Source of the DNA: Planctomycetaceae bacterium
GTDB lineage: Bacteria > Planctomycetota > Planctomycetia > Planctomycetales > Planctomycetaceae
Reading direction: 5' to 3'
Length of the DNA: 13,082 nt
Assembly (NCBI GenBank): GCA_003445035.1
Contig: DLVV01000226.1
Span: forward strand, 1-13,082
The notes beneath the pieces are model-generated. The model was not told where the DNA came from, did not search any database, and saw only the letters and a list, made by a program, of their open reading frames with translations. How positions within the stretch are numbered: the first letter of the stretch is position 1; each line of letters starts with the position of its first letter. Shown here in pieces: positions 6,786 through 13,067 of this stretch. The position numbers were made by a program, and so were the translations under genes.

Positions 6786-7872
6786 TGAAGGCGTGCACGT
6801 AGGGGACCAGGGACTTGACGCCGTCGTTGGTGACGGTGGCCCGGGCCCAGATGGTGGTGGTGTAAACGCGGTTGTTGTATTTCGGGTCGTGGGGTGACGA
6901 GTCACCGTCACGGGCTTCTCCGCTTTGCGGATCGATCTGGCGTCGGGGGCCGGCCCACTTGTTGATCCGGTGGCTGACCAAATCGGGTGGGCCGCCGGGA
7001 CGGACGAGAAACTTGGCCAGGAACCGGCCCGGACCGGGCAACAGGGCGAGGTTGTGCCGCACGGTCACGGTGATCGGGTCCCGCCAACCGATTTCGTTGG
7101 GCAGGTTCGTATGGGTCGGATGGTTGAGCGGGTTGTGGGTGGGGCCGATGTGGGAGTTGAGGTTCTGAAACCGGATCCAGATCTCGGTGTTCCAGTAGCT
7201 GTAGCAGAACTTGTTGTAGAGCCGGGCGTCGGTGGAGGGGGTCACTTCGGGGCCGGCGAACTGTTGCCAGGCTGTCTGTATGGCCAGGAAGTGACTGCGG
7301 GCGTCGGACTGGATGTCGAGTCCAAGATGACGTGAGGGCGAGATGGTGGCACAGGCGGTCACCGCCGTGCGGTGCGGGTACTCGAGCTTGAGCATGTTCT
7401 CGGCGGAGTTGACGTCGGCATTTTCGGTGAGACCGTCAATCCGAGTGCCACCGATGAAGTTGTAGCCACGACTTTTTCCGGGCCGCAGTTCGGGGGCGCG
7501 GATCATGTTCTGGAAGTGAACCTCCTCGCCGAACGGGTCGGTCGAATCGTCGCCTTCGACCTCGGTGACATGCTGGGGCACCCAGGCCGCGATGCTACGG
7601 GCAGCGCCGTAGGCGGCGTAGTTGATCACCACCTGGGCGATCATCAACTGGCTGACCTGGACGACGAACATCACGAGCATCACGAAGATCGGCAGCGTCA
7701 GCACGAACGAGAGACTCTGTACTCCGCCACGCTGGCAACGGTGCAACTGGACCAGCCGCCGCAGGTCGAAGCGGCAGCCGCTGGCCCGGATCACCACGAT
7801 CAATGCCAGCACCGCCGCGGCCAGCGCGAACAGAGCGGGTCGGCAGTCGTCGAGGATCACTCGCAGTGCCAT
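6772..7872 (-). CDS. tadE: TadE-like pseudopilin with an additional N-terminal membrane segment
   Basis: TadE-family pseudopilin of 366 residues. The family signature is a basic stretch followed by QRGGVQSLSFVLTLPIFVML (47-66), a continuous hydrophobic helix to about 75, and INYAAYGAARS (83-93), matching the AxxGAR stretch of TadE. Two features are odd. An extra hydrophobic segment (about 12-30) precedes the pilin-like helix, so the leader would be unusually long. The residue at +5 after the likely cleavage site (GG|VQSLS) is Ser55 instead of Glu. The soluble part is rich in Asn, Pro and His (HIGPTHNPLNHPTHTN near 240) with no recognised fold. The start ATG has only a weak purine patch (AGAAG) close upstream; later GTG or TTG starts that would shorten the leader cannot be excluded. 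It lies 43 bases after the peptidase gene and overlaps the TadG gene by 14 bases. Confidence 0.85.
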   Translation of the reverse strand: MALRVILDDCRPALFALAAAVLALIVVIRASGCRFDLRRLVQLHRCQRGGVQSLSFVLTLPIFVMLVMFVVQVSQLMIAQVVINYAAYGAARSIAAWVPQHVTEVEGDDSTDPFGEEVHFQNMIRAPELRPGKSRGYNFIGGTRIDGLTENADVNSAENMLKLEYPHRTAVTACATISPSRHLGLDIQSDARSHFLAIQTAWQQFAGPEVTPSTDARLYNKFCYSYWNTEIWIRFQNLNSHIGPTHNPLNHPTHTNLPNEIGWRDPITVTVRHNLALLPGPGRFLAKFLVRPGGPPDLVSHRINKWAGPRRQIDPQSGEARDGDSSPHDPKYNNRVYTTTIWARATVTNDGVKSLVPYVHAFNANR

Positions 7873-7915
7873 GTCTTCTGGTCGATCGAAGTGGAACGGA
7901 TCGGGTGAGGGTGGT

Positions 7916-8479
7916 TCAGATGTAGTCTCGCAGCGACTCGGCGGCCCCGGTGAGAGTCATCAGCACGCCGGCCAGGGCCGAGGGGGCCAGGAACAGGGAT
8001 CTCTTCAACGGTTCGCGTTCGGTCGTCTCCAGCGGGACCCAGCCTCGCGAGCGGATGACCAGTGCCAGGTGACGAGCGGTGCCGACCAGGATGCGGCCGG
8101 CTCCGATCTGCCAGATCAGCATCGCCAGCCCGGTGACTCCGCCGAGCACAATCGTCCACAGCAATGCTGTCAGTCCGTGTTGCAGTCCCAGGAACGCCCC
8201 GACGGTGGCCAGCAACTTGACGTCGCCGCCACCCATGTCTGAGAGCAGAAAGCAGGTCAGCATGATGCCTCCACAGCCGACGATTCCGAGAAGGCTCTCG
8301 GTCAGGCCGGTCGTATCGAGTTCCAGGCGGCCCGCCTCTGACAGACGAATGGCTCCGAAGAGCAGCCCGGCGACCAGGCCGGGGTAGGTGATCCAGTTGA
8401 AGATGCGGCCTCTCAGGACGTCGGTCACCGAGGCGACCAGTAACAGGCCCACCAGGACGATTTGTGATAACTCCGGCAT
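7916..8479 (-). CDS. tadV: TadV/CpaA-type prepilin peptidase (A24 family aspartic protease)
   Basis: Integral-membrane aspartic protease that removes class III leader peptides from Flp and the pseudopilins at the cytoplasmic face. Numbered from the ATG used here (187 residues), the two catalytic Asp are Asp20 in SVTDVLRGRIFNWIT (17-31) and Asp86 in MGGGDVKLLATVGAFLG (82-98), the GxGD-type motif of the family. Hydrophobic segments surround both (about 6-19, 31-45, 63-79, 90-98 and 106-125). The C-terminal half is amphipathic and basic with a last hydrophobic stretch near 162-177. A longer reading from a GTG at 8524 is open, but it adds a charged N-terminus, lacks a ribosome site and starts inside a strong hairpin. 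The ATG at 8479 has GGAG about 12 bases upstream and gives the normal family N-terminus. It follows the pilin gene directly, the usual order flp-tadV. Confidence 0.9.
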   Translation of the reverse strand: MPELSQIVLVGLLLVASVTDVLRGRIFNWITYPGLVAGLLFGAIRLSEAGRLELDTTGLTESLLGIVGCGGIMLTCFLLSDMGGGDVKLLATVGAFLGLQHGLTALLWTIVLGGVTGLAMLIWQIGAGRILVGTARHLALVIRSRGWVPLETTEREPLKRSLFLAPSALAGVLMTLTGAAESLRDYI

Positions 8480-8511
8480 GGGCGAAGCACTCTCCACGAC
8501 GGCCCGCCCGA

Positions 8512-8532
8512 CCCGTCGGCCCACCGAACGGG
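8512..8532 (-). promoter_or_regulatory. GC-rich hairpin immediately after flp
   Basis: In the transcript, CCCGTTCGG, loop TGGG and CCGACGGG pair into an eight-base-pair, GC-rich stem with one bulged T. It starts 5 bases after the flp stop codon and ends before the tadV start. No T-run follows, so it is not a textbook intrinsic terminator. It could act as a 3'-end stabiliser or partial attenuator that keeps pilin mRNA in excess over the downstream assembly genes. This role is inferred from position and stem only. Confidence 0.4.
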
Positions 8533-8537
8533 ACGAT

Positions 8538-8759
8538 CTAGCGAACCGCTTCGTCGGTGCTCTGTTCCAGCGATTGCAGGCCCTTGTCGAAATAGTTGCG
8601 GATTGCCGGCCAGCCGAACTTGATGATCACGATCAACACCGGCAATGCGATAGCCGCGATGATCAGCACGGTTTCAAGTGTCAACGCTCCACGTTCGTCA
8701 CGGTGCAGCCTCCGCAGCATACGCCCCGTCCGATTGATGAACGGCTTGATGAATCGCAT
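8538..8759 (-). CDS. flp: Flp-family major pilin precursor
   Basis: Precursor of the major structural subunit of the Tad pilus. It has 73 residues, typical for Flp/Fap pilins. The leader is basic (MRFIKPFINR, then RRLHRDERG). The class III cleavage motif is G24|ALTLE, giving mature Ala+1 and the canonical Glu29 at +5. The hydrophobic assembly helix TVLIIAAIALPVLIVIIKFG (30-49) follows, then a short C-terminal tail (WPAIRNYFDKGLQSLEQ, about 50-66). The usual Tyr after the +5 Glu is Thr here. A good ribosome site (AGGA, 7 bases before ATG) supports strong translation. It lies 27 bases after the tiny pilin-like gene, and the prepilin peptidase gene follows. This is the most secure anchor of the pilus locus. 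Confidence 0.92.
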   Translation of the reverse strand: MRFIKPFINRTGRMLRRLHRDERGALTLETVLIIAAIALPVLIVIIKFGWPAIRNYFDKGLQSLEQSTDEAVR

Positions 8760-8786
8760 GTCGTCTTCCTCTGTCTGTGTGCTCGG

Positions 8787-8984
8787 CTACACGAAGGGCC
8801 AGGCCACCAGGGAGCAGATGATCTCGTAAACCACGGTGATCGCGTGTCGGCTCATTGGGATCAGCAACGCCGCCATCGCGAAAATGACGGCCAGGACAAG
8901 TACGAAGTCCAGAGACGACGCGGCACGGCGCGACGACACGTGAGCCGTCGGGTCAGTCGCTTCTGTCCGCTTCGCCTGTTGCAC
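8787..8984 (-). CDS. Tiny pilin-like membrane protein encoded next to flp
   Basis: A 65-residue protein starting at GTG, with AGGA 7 bases upstream; no ATG is available before the hydrophobic region. The N-terminus is polar and basic, ending SSRR (17-20), and is followed by AASSLDFVLVLAVIFAMAAL (21-40), one long hydrophobic helix. A second weaker hydrophobic stretch reads HAITVVYEIICSLVAWPFV (47-65). The arrangement of basic leader, small residue, four residues, acidic residue and helix mirrors Flp: cleavage after Ala21 would give ASSLD, with Asp at +5 in place of Glu. It is therefore probably a minor pilin or a pilin-like assembly factor. From memory, small proteins with a similar C-terminal Tyr-Glu...Trp-Pro-Phe ending occur beside planctomycete Tad loci, but this was not checked. 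The stop is 27 bases before flp, so the two are probably co-transcribed. Confidence 0.75.
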   Translation of the reverse strand: MQQAKRTEATDPTAHVSSRRAASSLDFVLVLAVIFAMAALLIPMSRHAITVVYEIICSLVAWPFV

Positions 8985-8985
8985 G

Positions 8986-9081
8986 TCTGGATCCTAGCTG
9001 GCCGGATCGTTTGTCGAATGGCGGGGCGAACCCGCGGCCACTTCGAGTTCATCGTATCGCGCAATCAGGAACGGATCCAGA
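8986..9081 (-). promoter_or_regulatory. Nine-base inverted repeat spanning the leader of the tiny pilin gene
   Basis: In the transcript TCTGGATCC (from 9081 to 9073) and GGATCCAGA (from 8994 to 8986) are perfect inverted copies placed at the two ends of the 98-base gap between the GT39-like gene and the tiny pilin gene. The downstream copy contains the GGA of the AGGA ribosome site and ends one base before the GTG. Pairing would hide that site. The gap holds no gene and no clear promoter hexamers. Because each arm contains the palindrome GGATCC, chance is a real alternative. Confidence 0.3.
8992..8995 (-). promoter_or_regulatory. Shine-Dalgarno supporting the GTG start of the tiny pilin-like gene
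   Basis: AGGA in the transcript, 7 bases before the GTG at 8984. It is the only plausible ribosome site for this small gene and decides its start. Confidence 0.5.
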
Positions 9082-9082
9082 T

Positions 9083-10501
9083 TCACCCGTATGCAATCCA
9101 GCCCCAGTCTTCCATCAGGCGGTAAAACCACGGGGCCTGGAAGGGATTGGGAGGCGGGGGATATTTTTTCCAGGTGTGCAGCAGTGGGAAGACAGCCGAG
9201 ACGATCGAGAGCGCGGTCAGGATCCAGGCCACCCGCAGCGCCGTACGACCCGACGCAGGGGATTTTGGGTCCTCTCCGGGCGGGGCCGCTCGTGATCCGG
9301 TTTCGGACCACGAATCGACCACCGGGACCAGGGACATCAGCCACAGTGGCACCAGCCACAGCGACCATCGCAACGCACAACTGACCCCGCCGTAGTTGTA
9401 GTTCTGGGTTCGGGTCAGGTAGAAGCCCAGTACCACGGTGGTCAACAGTCCGGTCCACGCGGTCAATCGCACCAGTGGAGATCCCTCCCGGCGGACCCGA
9501 TTCGAGATCGTCAGCAGGCCGATCAGGAAGACGGGCGAGAGAGAGAAAATGCCGTGGTGGCCGACCAGGCAGTGCAGCAGGTAGACCGCCGGCGAATCGT
9601 TTCCCTTGTCGATCCCCAGCGGGTTGAGCCAGTAGCTCTGCTGGCCATCAACCGTCCAGAGATACTTTTCGGTGCCGTAGTAGGCGTAGAATGGTTTCCA
9701 GCCTCCGGTGGCGATCACGTTGGTTCCGATGAACGCCACGGCCACGAGTGCGACTGCCGGCAGGAAAAACATCAGGGTGCGGCGGCGGTCGGTTCCGAAC
9801 AGCAACCAGCCGGCGACCGCCACCAGGGACGCAGCTGGCAGATCATTGGCCGCGGCCCAGCCCGCGAACAACCCGGCGAAAATGAAGTGCCGGGGGCAGA
9901 GGTCTCCGTCGACGGTGACCCGCAGCACGGCGGCCACGACGAACACGACGGCCGTGGCGGCAACCGTGTGGTTGTTCAGTGCCACCAGGAACGGCAGCAG
10001 CAGTGTCCCGACCGACGCGGTGACCAGGACCAGCACGCGAGTCGAGCGGTGCCGGGCGTAGCGATCGAGCATCCGGGCCAGCACCACCAGGGCGATGGTC
10101 CACGGCAGCCAGTTGACCAGCATCAGGATCAAACGGGAGACGGTTTCGGTCTGGTCGAGGAGGTTCCAGCCGGTTGCTCCGCGGATTCCGGCATAGACTC
10201 CGGCGACCAGCGTGGGCAACAGGGGCGGCTTGCTGGAGTAGAAGTGGCCGTCGTGGCGGACCTTGTCGATCGTGCGGAACCTTAGACGCCGCTTGCCCGA
10301 GGGCTTGTGGAGCACTTTCCGGGAGTCGATCTCGTCGATGCGGTATGTGCCACGTTCAACCAGTGACCAGACGGTGGCCCAACGCGACCGGTCGTTGGCG
10401 CTCAGGCAACTCTCGGCCCGACCAATCGCCAGGGCGGCAACCAGGGATCCCAGCCCGACGAGTCCCCAGCGGACCGTGGGGCTCAGTGGAGGATCGGACA
10501 C
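9083..10501 (-). CDS. Multi-pass GT-C/GT39-like glycosyltransferase-family membrane protein
   Basis: A 472-residue integral-membrane protein with about ten hydrophobic segments (first at about 12-28, then about 124-142, 153-170 and onward to the C-terminus). The large loop after the first segment holds ANDRSRWATVWSLVERGTY (35-53) and HFYSSKPPLLPTLVAG (86-101). An acidic residue in the first loop and an SSKPP-type motif are features of the dolichyl-phosphate-mannose mannosyltransferase-like (GT39/PMT_2) GT-C superfamily. These enzymes move a sugar from a lipid-linked donor to an acceptor on the outer face of the membrane; the donor and acceptor here are unknown. The start is GTG with a strong AGGAG six bases upstream, 22 bases after the ftr stop, so it probably shares a transcript with ftr. 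Family placement rests on motif memory and topology; a different GT-C subfamily is possible. Confidence 0.75.
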   Translation of the reverse strand: MSDPPLSPTVRWGLVGLGSLVAALAIGRAESCLSANDRSRWATVWSLVERGTYRIDEIDSRKVLHKPSGKRRLRFRTIDKVRHDGHFYSSKPPLLPTLVAGVYAGIRGATGWNLLDQTETVSRLILMLVNWLPWTIALVVLARMLDRYARHRSTRVLVLVTASVGTLLLPFLVALNNHTVAATAVVFVVAAVLRVTVDGDLCPRHFIFAGLFAGWAAANDLPAASLVAVAGWLLFGTDRRRTLMFFLPAVALVAVAFIGTNVIATGGWKPFYAYYGTEKYLWTVDGQQSYWLNPLGIDKGNDSPAVYLLHCLVGHHGIFSLSPVFLIGLLTISNRVRREGSPLVRLTAWTGLLTTVVLGFYLTRTQNYNYGGVSCALRWSLWLVPLWLMSLVPVVDSWSETGSRAAPPGEDPKSPASGRTALRVAWILTALSIVSAVFPLLHTWKKYPPPPNPFQAPWFYRLMEDWGWIAYG

Positions 10502-10507
10502 CGGCGG

Positions 10508-10512
10508 CTCCT
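10508..10512 (-). promoter_or_regulatory. Shine-Dalgarno fixing the GTG start of the GT39-like gene
   Basis: AGGAG in the transcript, six bases before the GTG at 10501 and inside the 22-base gap after the ftr stop. It is among the best ribosome sites in the window and supports the unusual start codon. Confidence 0.55.
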
Positions 10513-10523
10513 GGACGGCGGGT

Positions 10524-11438
10524 TCAGAGACAGTCTCGCAGCTGGATGTGATGCTGCCCCAATTGGCCGCCGTAGTTGCCCGCTCCGATCAACTCGACCC
10601 CCTCGCAACCGGTTGCGGTGGCCAGCCCGACCCGCATGGCCTCGGTGACCGATTCGAGCGTCAGGCCGTCGATGACGATCTCGTAGACGGCTTCGACGGT
10701 TTCGGGCAGCACCGAATCGACCTGCGCTCGCAAGGTCGGACACCACACGTCATTGGTGCTGGCCTTCAGGGCCTTGTACTGAGATCCCACCTTGCTGCCG
10801 CTGCGGACCAGTCCTCCGGGAAATGGCAGGATGCAGTCGGGCACGCCCCGCATTGCCTCCACGGCGGCCGTTGCGGCCGCCAGCGCCTGGTCTCCGGTGG
10901 TGCCGCAGATCAACAGGTTGCCACCGGCCACGCCCTTGGTCGATCCGAGACGCTCCTCGCAAAGGAACTCGCCGTCCATCACCGGCACCCGCCACAGTCG
11001 GCGGTCGCCGAGTTTCTTGGAGCCCTGGTAGCCGTCACCGAAGAACCTCAACTGGCCGCCCACGTTGATCCATTTTTCCGGGTCGCCGTCATCCAGGCCG
11101 TTGTAACAGGCGGTGGTGGGGCAGGTGAGCACGCACTGGCCGATCCGGTCGATGACCGCCTGGGCCAGCGCGTCACGGTTGAAGGCGAATATCAAGAGCG
11201 ATACGCCGGGACGGCCGTCGGGAGTCTGGTCCGGCTCGAGACGATGCTCGATCGCCGCTTCGGCATTGCAGGCGATCACACTGGTGGCAAAACCGGTCGC
11301 CTGGACACCGGCCGTTTCGGCCCACTCGGCTGACACGGCCGTCACGATCACTCGCGTTCCGACCATCGTGAAGGCCTCGGCAAACGTGTCGGCAATCGCC
11401 ACTCCGTTGTGCTCGAAGGTCTCCATTGCCGTCGTCAT
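10524..11438 (-). CDS. ftr: Formylmethanofuran--tetrahydromethanopterin N-formyltransferase
   Basis: Cytoplasmic enzyme (Ftr/FhcD) that moves the formyl group between methanofuran and tetrahydromethanopterin. In bacteria it acts in tetrahydromethanopterin-linked formaldehyde oxidation, where the Fhc complex releases formate. Numbered from the ATG at 11438 (304 residues; family about 300), the whole protein follows the family: GVAIADTFAEAF (12-23), ATGFATSVIAC (47-57), TPDGRPGVS (72-80), GQCVLTCPTTA (100-110), FGDGYQG (133-139), VPVMDGEF (151-158), KGVAGGN (168-174), PFPGGLVRSGSKVGS (205-219), KASTNDVWCPTLR (225-237), YEIVIDGL (252-259) and AGNYGGQLG (286-294). A second ATG four codons later (11426) is an equally possible start. 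The frame is open to 11531, but that extension is not family-like. No other methanopterin pathway gene is visible nearby; the GT39-like gene follows after 22 bases. Confidence 0.95.
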   Translation of the reverse strand: MTTAMETFEHNGVAIADTFAEAFTMVGTRVIVTAVSAEWAETAGVQATGFATSVIACNAEAAIEHRLEPDQTPDGRPGVSLLIFAFNRDALAQAVIDRIGQCVLTCPTTACYNGLDDGDPEKWINVGGQLRFFGDGYQGSKKLGDRRLWRVPVMDGEFLCEERLGSTKGVAGGNLLICGTTGDQALAAATAAVEAMRGVPDCILPFPGGLVRSGSKVGSQYKALKASTNDVWCPTLRAQVDSVLPETVEAVYEIVIDGLTLESVTEAMRVGLATATGCEGVELIGAGNYGGQLGQHHIQLRDCL

Positions 11439-11576
11439 CTCCGCGATTGGATTGCTGGCCGGGTGTGAGGGGCCGGAGGATCTCCAGCACCCTTGGCGAG
11501 ACATGATGAACGATCCCCGGCGGTTTGTCACCGCCTGCGGCTGCCGTCACGGTGTCTCGGTGGGCCGGGACCACCG
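11439..11576 (-). other. Gap between the DUF1501 gene and ftr, with a small hairpin
   Basis: This 138-base gap is the longest in the window and may hold the promoter of the ftr-GT39 unit, but no convincing -35/-10 pair was found. In the transcript, GGCGGT, loop GACAA and ACCGCC form a perfect six-base-pair stem (plus-strand 11519-11535), about 40 bases after the DUF1501 stop. No T-run follows, so a terminator role is weak. Confidence 0.3.
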
Positions 11577-13067
11577 CTAGGCGATGATCTCGCGGATTGG
11601 CTGGCCGTAGTCGATCTCGAGTCGCTTGTGACCTGGGACCTCGAGCGTCTTGGGATCCAGGCCCAACTGGTGCAGGACGGTGGCGTGGAGGTCGGTGACG
11701 TAGTGGCGGTTCTCGACGGCGTGGAAGCCGACCTCGTCGGTGGCACCGTGAACCATGCCTCCCTTGATGCCTCCGCCGGCCAGCCAGACCGAAAAGCCGT
11801 AGGGGTGATGGTCGCGGCCGTCGGAATTCTCGGCTCCGGGAGTCCGACCGAATTCGGTGCCCCACACGACCAGTGTCTCGTCGAGCAGCCCTCGCTGTTT
11901 CAGGTCCTTGAGCAACCCGGCGATCGGCTGATCGGTCTGGCCGATGTTCGACGAGTGATTGGCGATGAGCTTGCTGTGGGCGTCCCAGCCGTTGTGATAG
12001 AGCTGGACGAAGCGGACCCCGCGTTCCACGAACCGGCGAGCCATCAGGCACTGCTGGCCGAACGTCTTCGTGGTGCCCTTGTCGAGCCCGTACAGCGAAT
12101 GCGTGGCCTTGGTTTCGCCGTCGAGTGTTATCGCCTCCGGCACGGCCATCTGCATGCGGTAAGCCAGTTCGTACGACTTGACCCTCGCCCGCATCGACTT
12201 GTCACCGGGGTACTCGATTGCCGCCAGCCGGTTGAGTTGCTTGAGCAGCCCCATCTGGTCCTCGCGTTCCTCCCGGAAGACCGATTCTCCGGGTGTGCCG
12301 AACGGCAGCGGGTTCCCCGGATTGATCCGCATCCTGACACCGGCGTGTTCGGGGCCCAGGTAGTCGGCCCCGTGTGCGCCAACTCCGCCGCAGCAGTCAC
12401 CCGGCGGGCTGCCCAGCACGATGAAACGGGGCAGGTTGCGATTGAGAGTGCCCAGGCCGTAATGGACCCACGATCCGACCGAGGGATAGAAACCGTCGAA
12501 GATGTGTCGACCGGTGTGAAACTGCAGCTGTGCGGCATGGTCGTTGTCGGTGGTCCACATCGAACGGACCACGCTGATGTCGTCGACACAGGTCGAGAGA
12601 TGGGGCCACCAGTCGCTGACCTCCATGCCGCATTTGCCACGCTTCCGGTAGCCAATCTGCAGCGGGTACAGCTTGTTCATCAACTTGCGGGGTGTGCCGG
12701 CGAAGTCGCGAACGTTCTTGCGGTAGAACGGGGAATTCAGCACCCGGTCGTTGTAGGGACTCTCGTCAATCGTCAGCCCGGCGTACTTGTTGAGTGCGGG
12801 CTTGGGATCGAATGATTCGAGGTGGCTGGTGCCACCGACCATGAACAGCCAGATCACGCTCTTGGCTTTCGGGGCCAGCGTCGCCAGTCCGTCAGGTGGC
12901 AACCACGAACCGGTTTCGGCTGCAGAGGCGGTGCGGCTGACACCGTCCTCGGCCAGCATGGCCCCCAGGGCCAGGCCGGTGAAGCCCATGCCGGCATCGG
13001 CCAGAAACGTGCGCCGCTGTAGCCGGCCGCAGGGGGTGGTCGGAGTCGATGTCGGGCGGAGTGTCAT
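11577..13067 (-). CDS. Tat-exported DUF1501 family protein
   Basis: A 496-residue DUF1501 protein, a family very abundant in Planctomycetes and distantly related to alkaline phosphatase/sulfatase-fold enzymes. Its biochemical role is not established. The N-terminus has a twin-arginine signal: QRRTFLADAG (17-26), a hydrophobic core (about 27-38), and a probable cleavage near ASAA|ET (47-52). The mature part shows family motifs: VIWLFMVGGTSHLESFDPKP (71-90), DNDHAAQLQFHTGR (174-187), VQLYHNGWDAH (354-364), WGTEFGRTP (402-410), GRDHHPYGFSVWLAGGGIKG (417-436) and HYVTDLHATVLHQLGLD (455-471). It is full length. The ATG has no clear ribosome site. Such genes commonly follow a DUF1549/DUF1553 cytochrome-like gene, which would lie to the right of the window. 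It is unlikely to belong to the pilus system. Confidence 0.93.
   Translation of the reverse strand: MTLRPTSTPTTPCGRLQRRTFLADAGMGFTGLALGAMLAEDGVSRTASAAETGSWLPPDGLATLAPKAKSVIWLFMVGGTSHLESFDPKPALNKYAGLTIDESPYNDRVLNSPFYRKNVRDFAGTPRKLMNKLYPLQIGYRKRGKCGMEVSDWWPHLSTCVDDISVVRSMWTTDNDHAAQLQFHTGRHIFDGFYPSVGSWVHYGLGTLNRNLPRFIVLGSPPGDCCGGVGAHGADYLGPEHAGVRMRINPGNPLPFGTPGESVFREEREDQMGLLKQLNRLAAIEYPGDKSMRARVKSYELAYRMQMAVPEAITLDGETKATHSLYGLDKGTTKTFGQQCLMARRFVERGVRFVQLYHNGWDAHSKLIANHSSNIGQTDQPIAGLLKDLKQRGLLDETLVVWGTEFGRTPGAENSDGRDHHPYGFSVWLAGGGIKGGMVHGATDEVGFHAVENRHYVTDLHATVLHQLGLDPKTLEVPGHKRLEIDYGQPIREIIA

Noticed and set aside
6786..6911. 42-codon upstream extension of the TadG-like gene
   Set aside because: It is fully inside the preceding TadE-like gene and encodes a Pro/Thr/Ser-rich stretch unlike TadG N-termini; the ATG at 6785 gives the normal N-terminus.
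8480..8524. GTG-started longer form of the prepilin peptidase
   Set aside because: It adds a charged N-terminus before the first membrane segment, has no ribosome site and starts inside the post-flp hairpin.
11439..11531. N-terminal extension of Ftr
   Set aside because: The added residues do not resemble the family N-terminus, and the ATGs at 11438 or 11426 give the normal length.
11519..11535. Six-base-pair hairpin after the DUF1501 gene as an intrinsic terminator
   Set aside because: The stem is perfect but short and no T-run follows it in the transcript; noted only as part of the gap.
11493..12815. 440-codon open frame on the plus strand opposite the DUF1501 gene
   Set aside because: It is antisense to a full-length family member, begins in the ftr-DUF1501 gap and shows no family motif, so it is a composition shadow.
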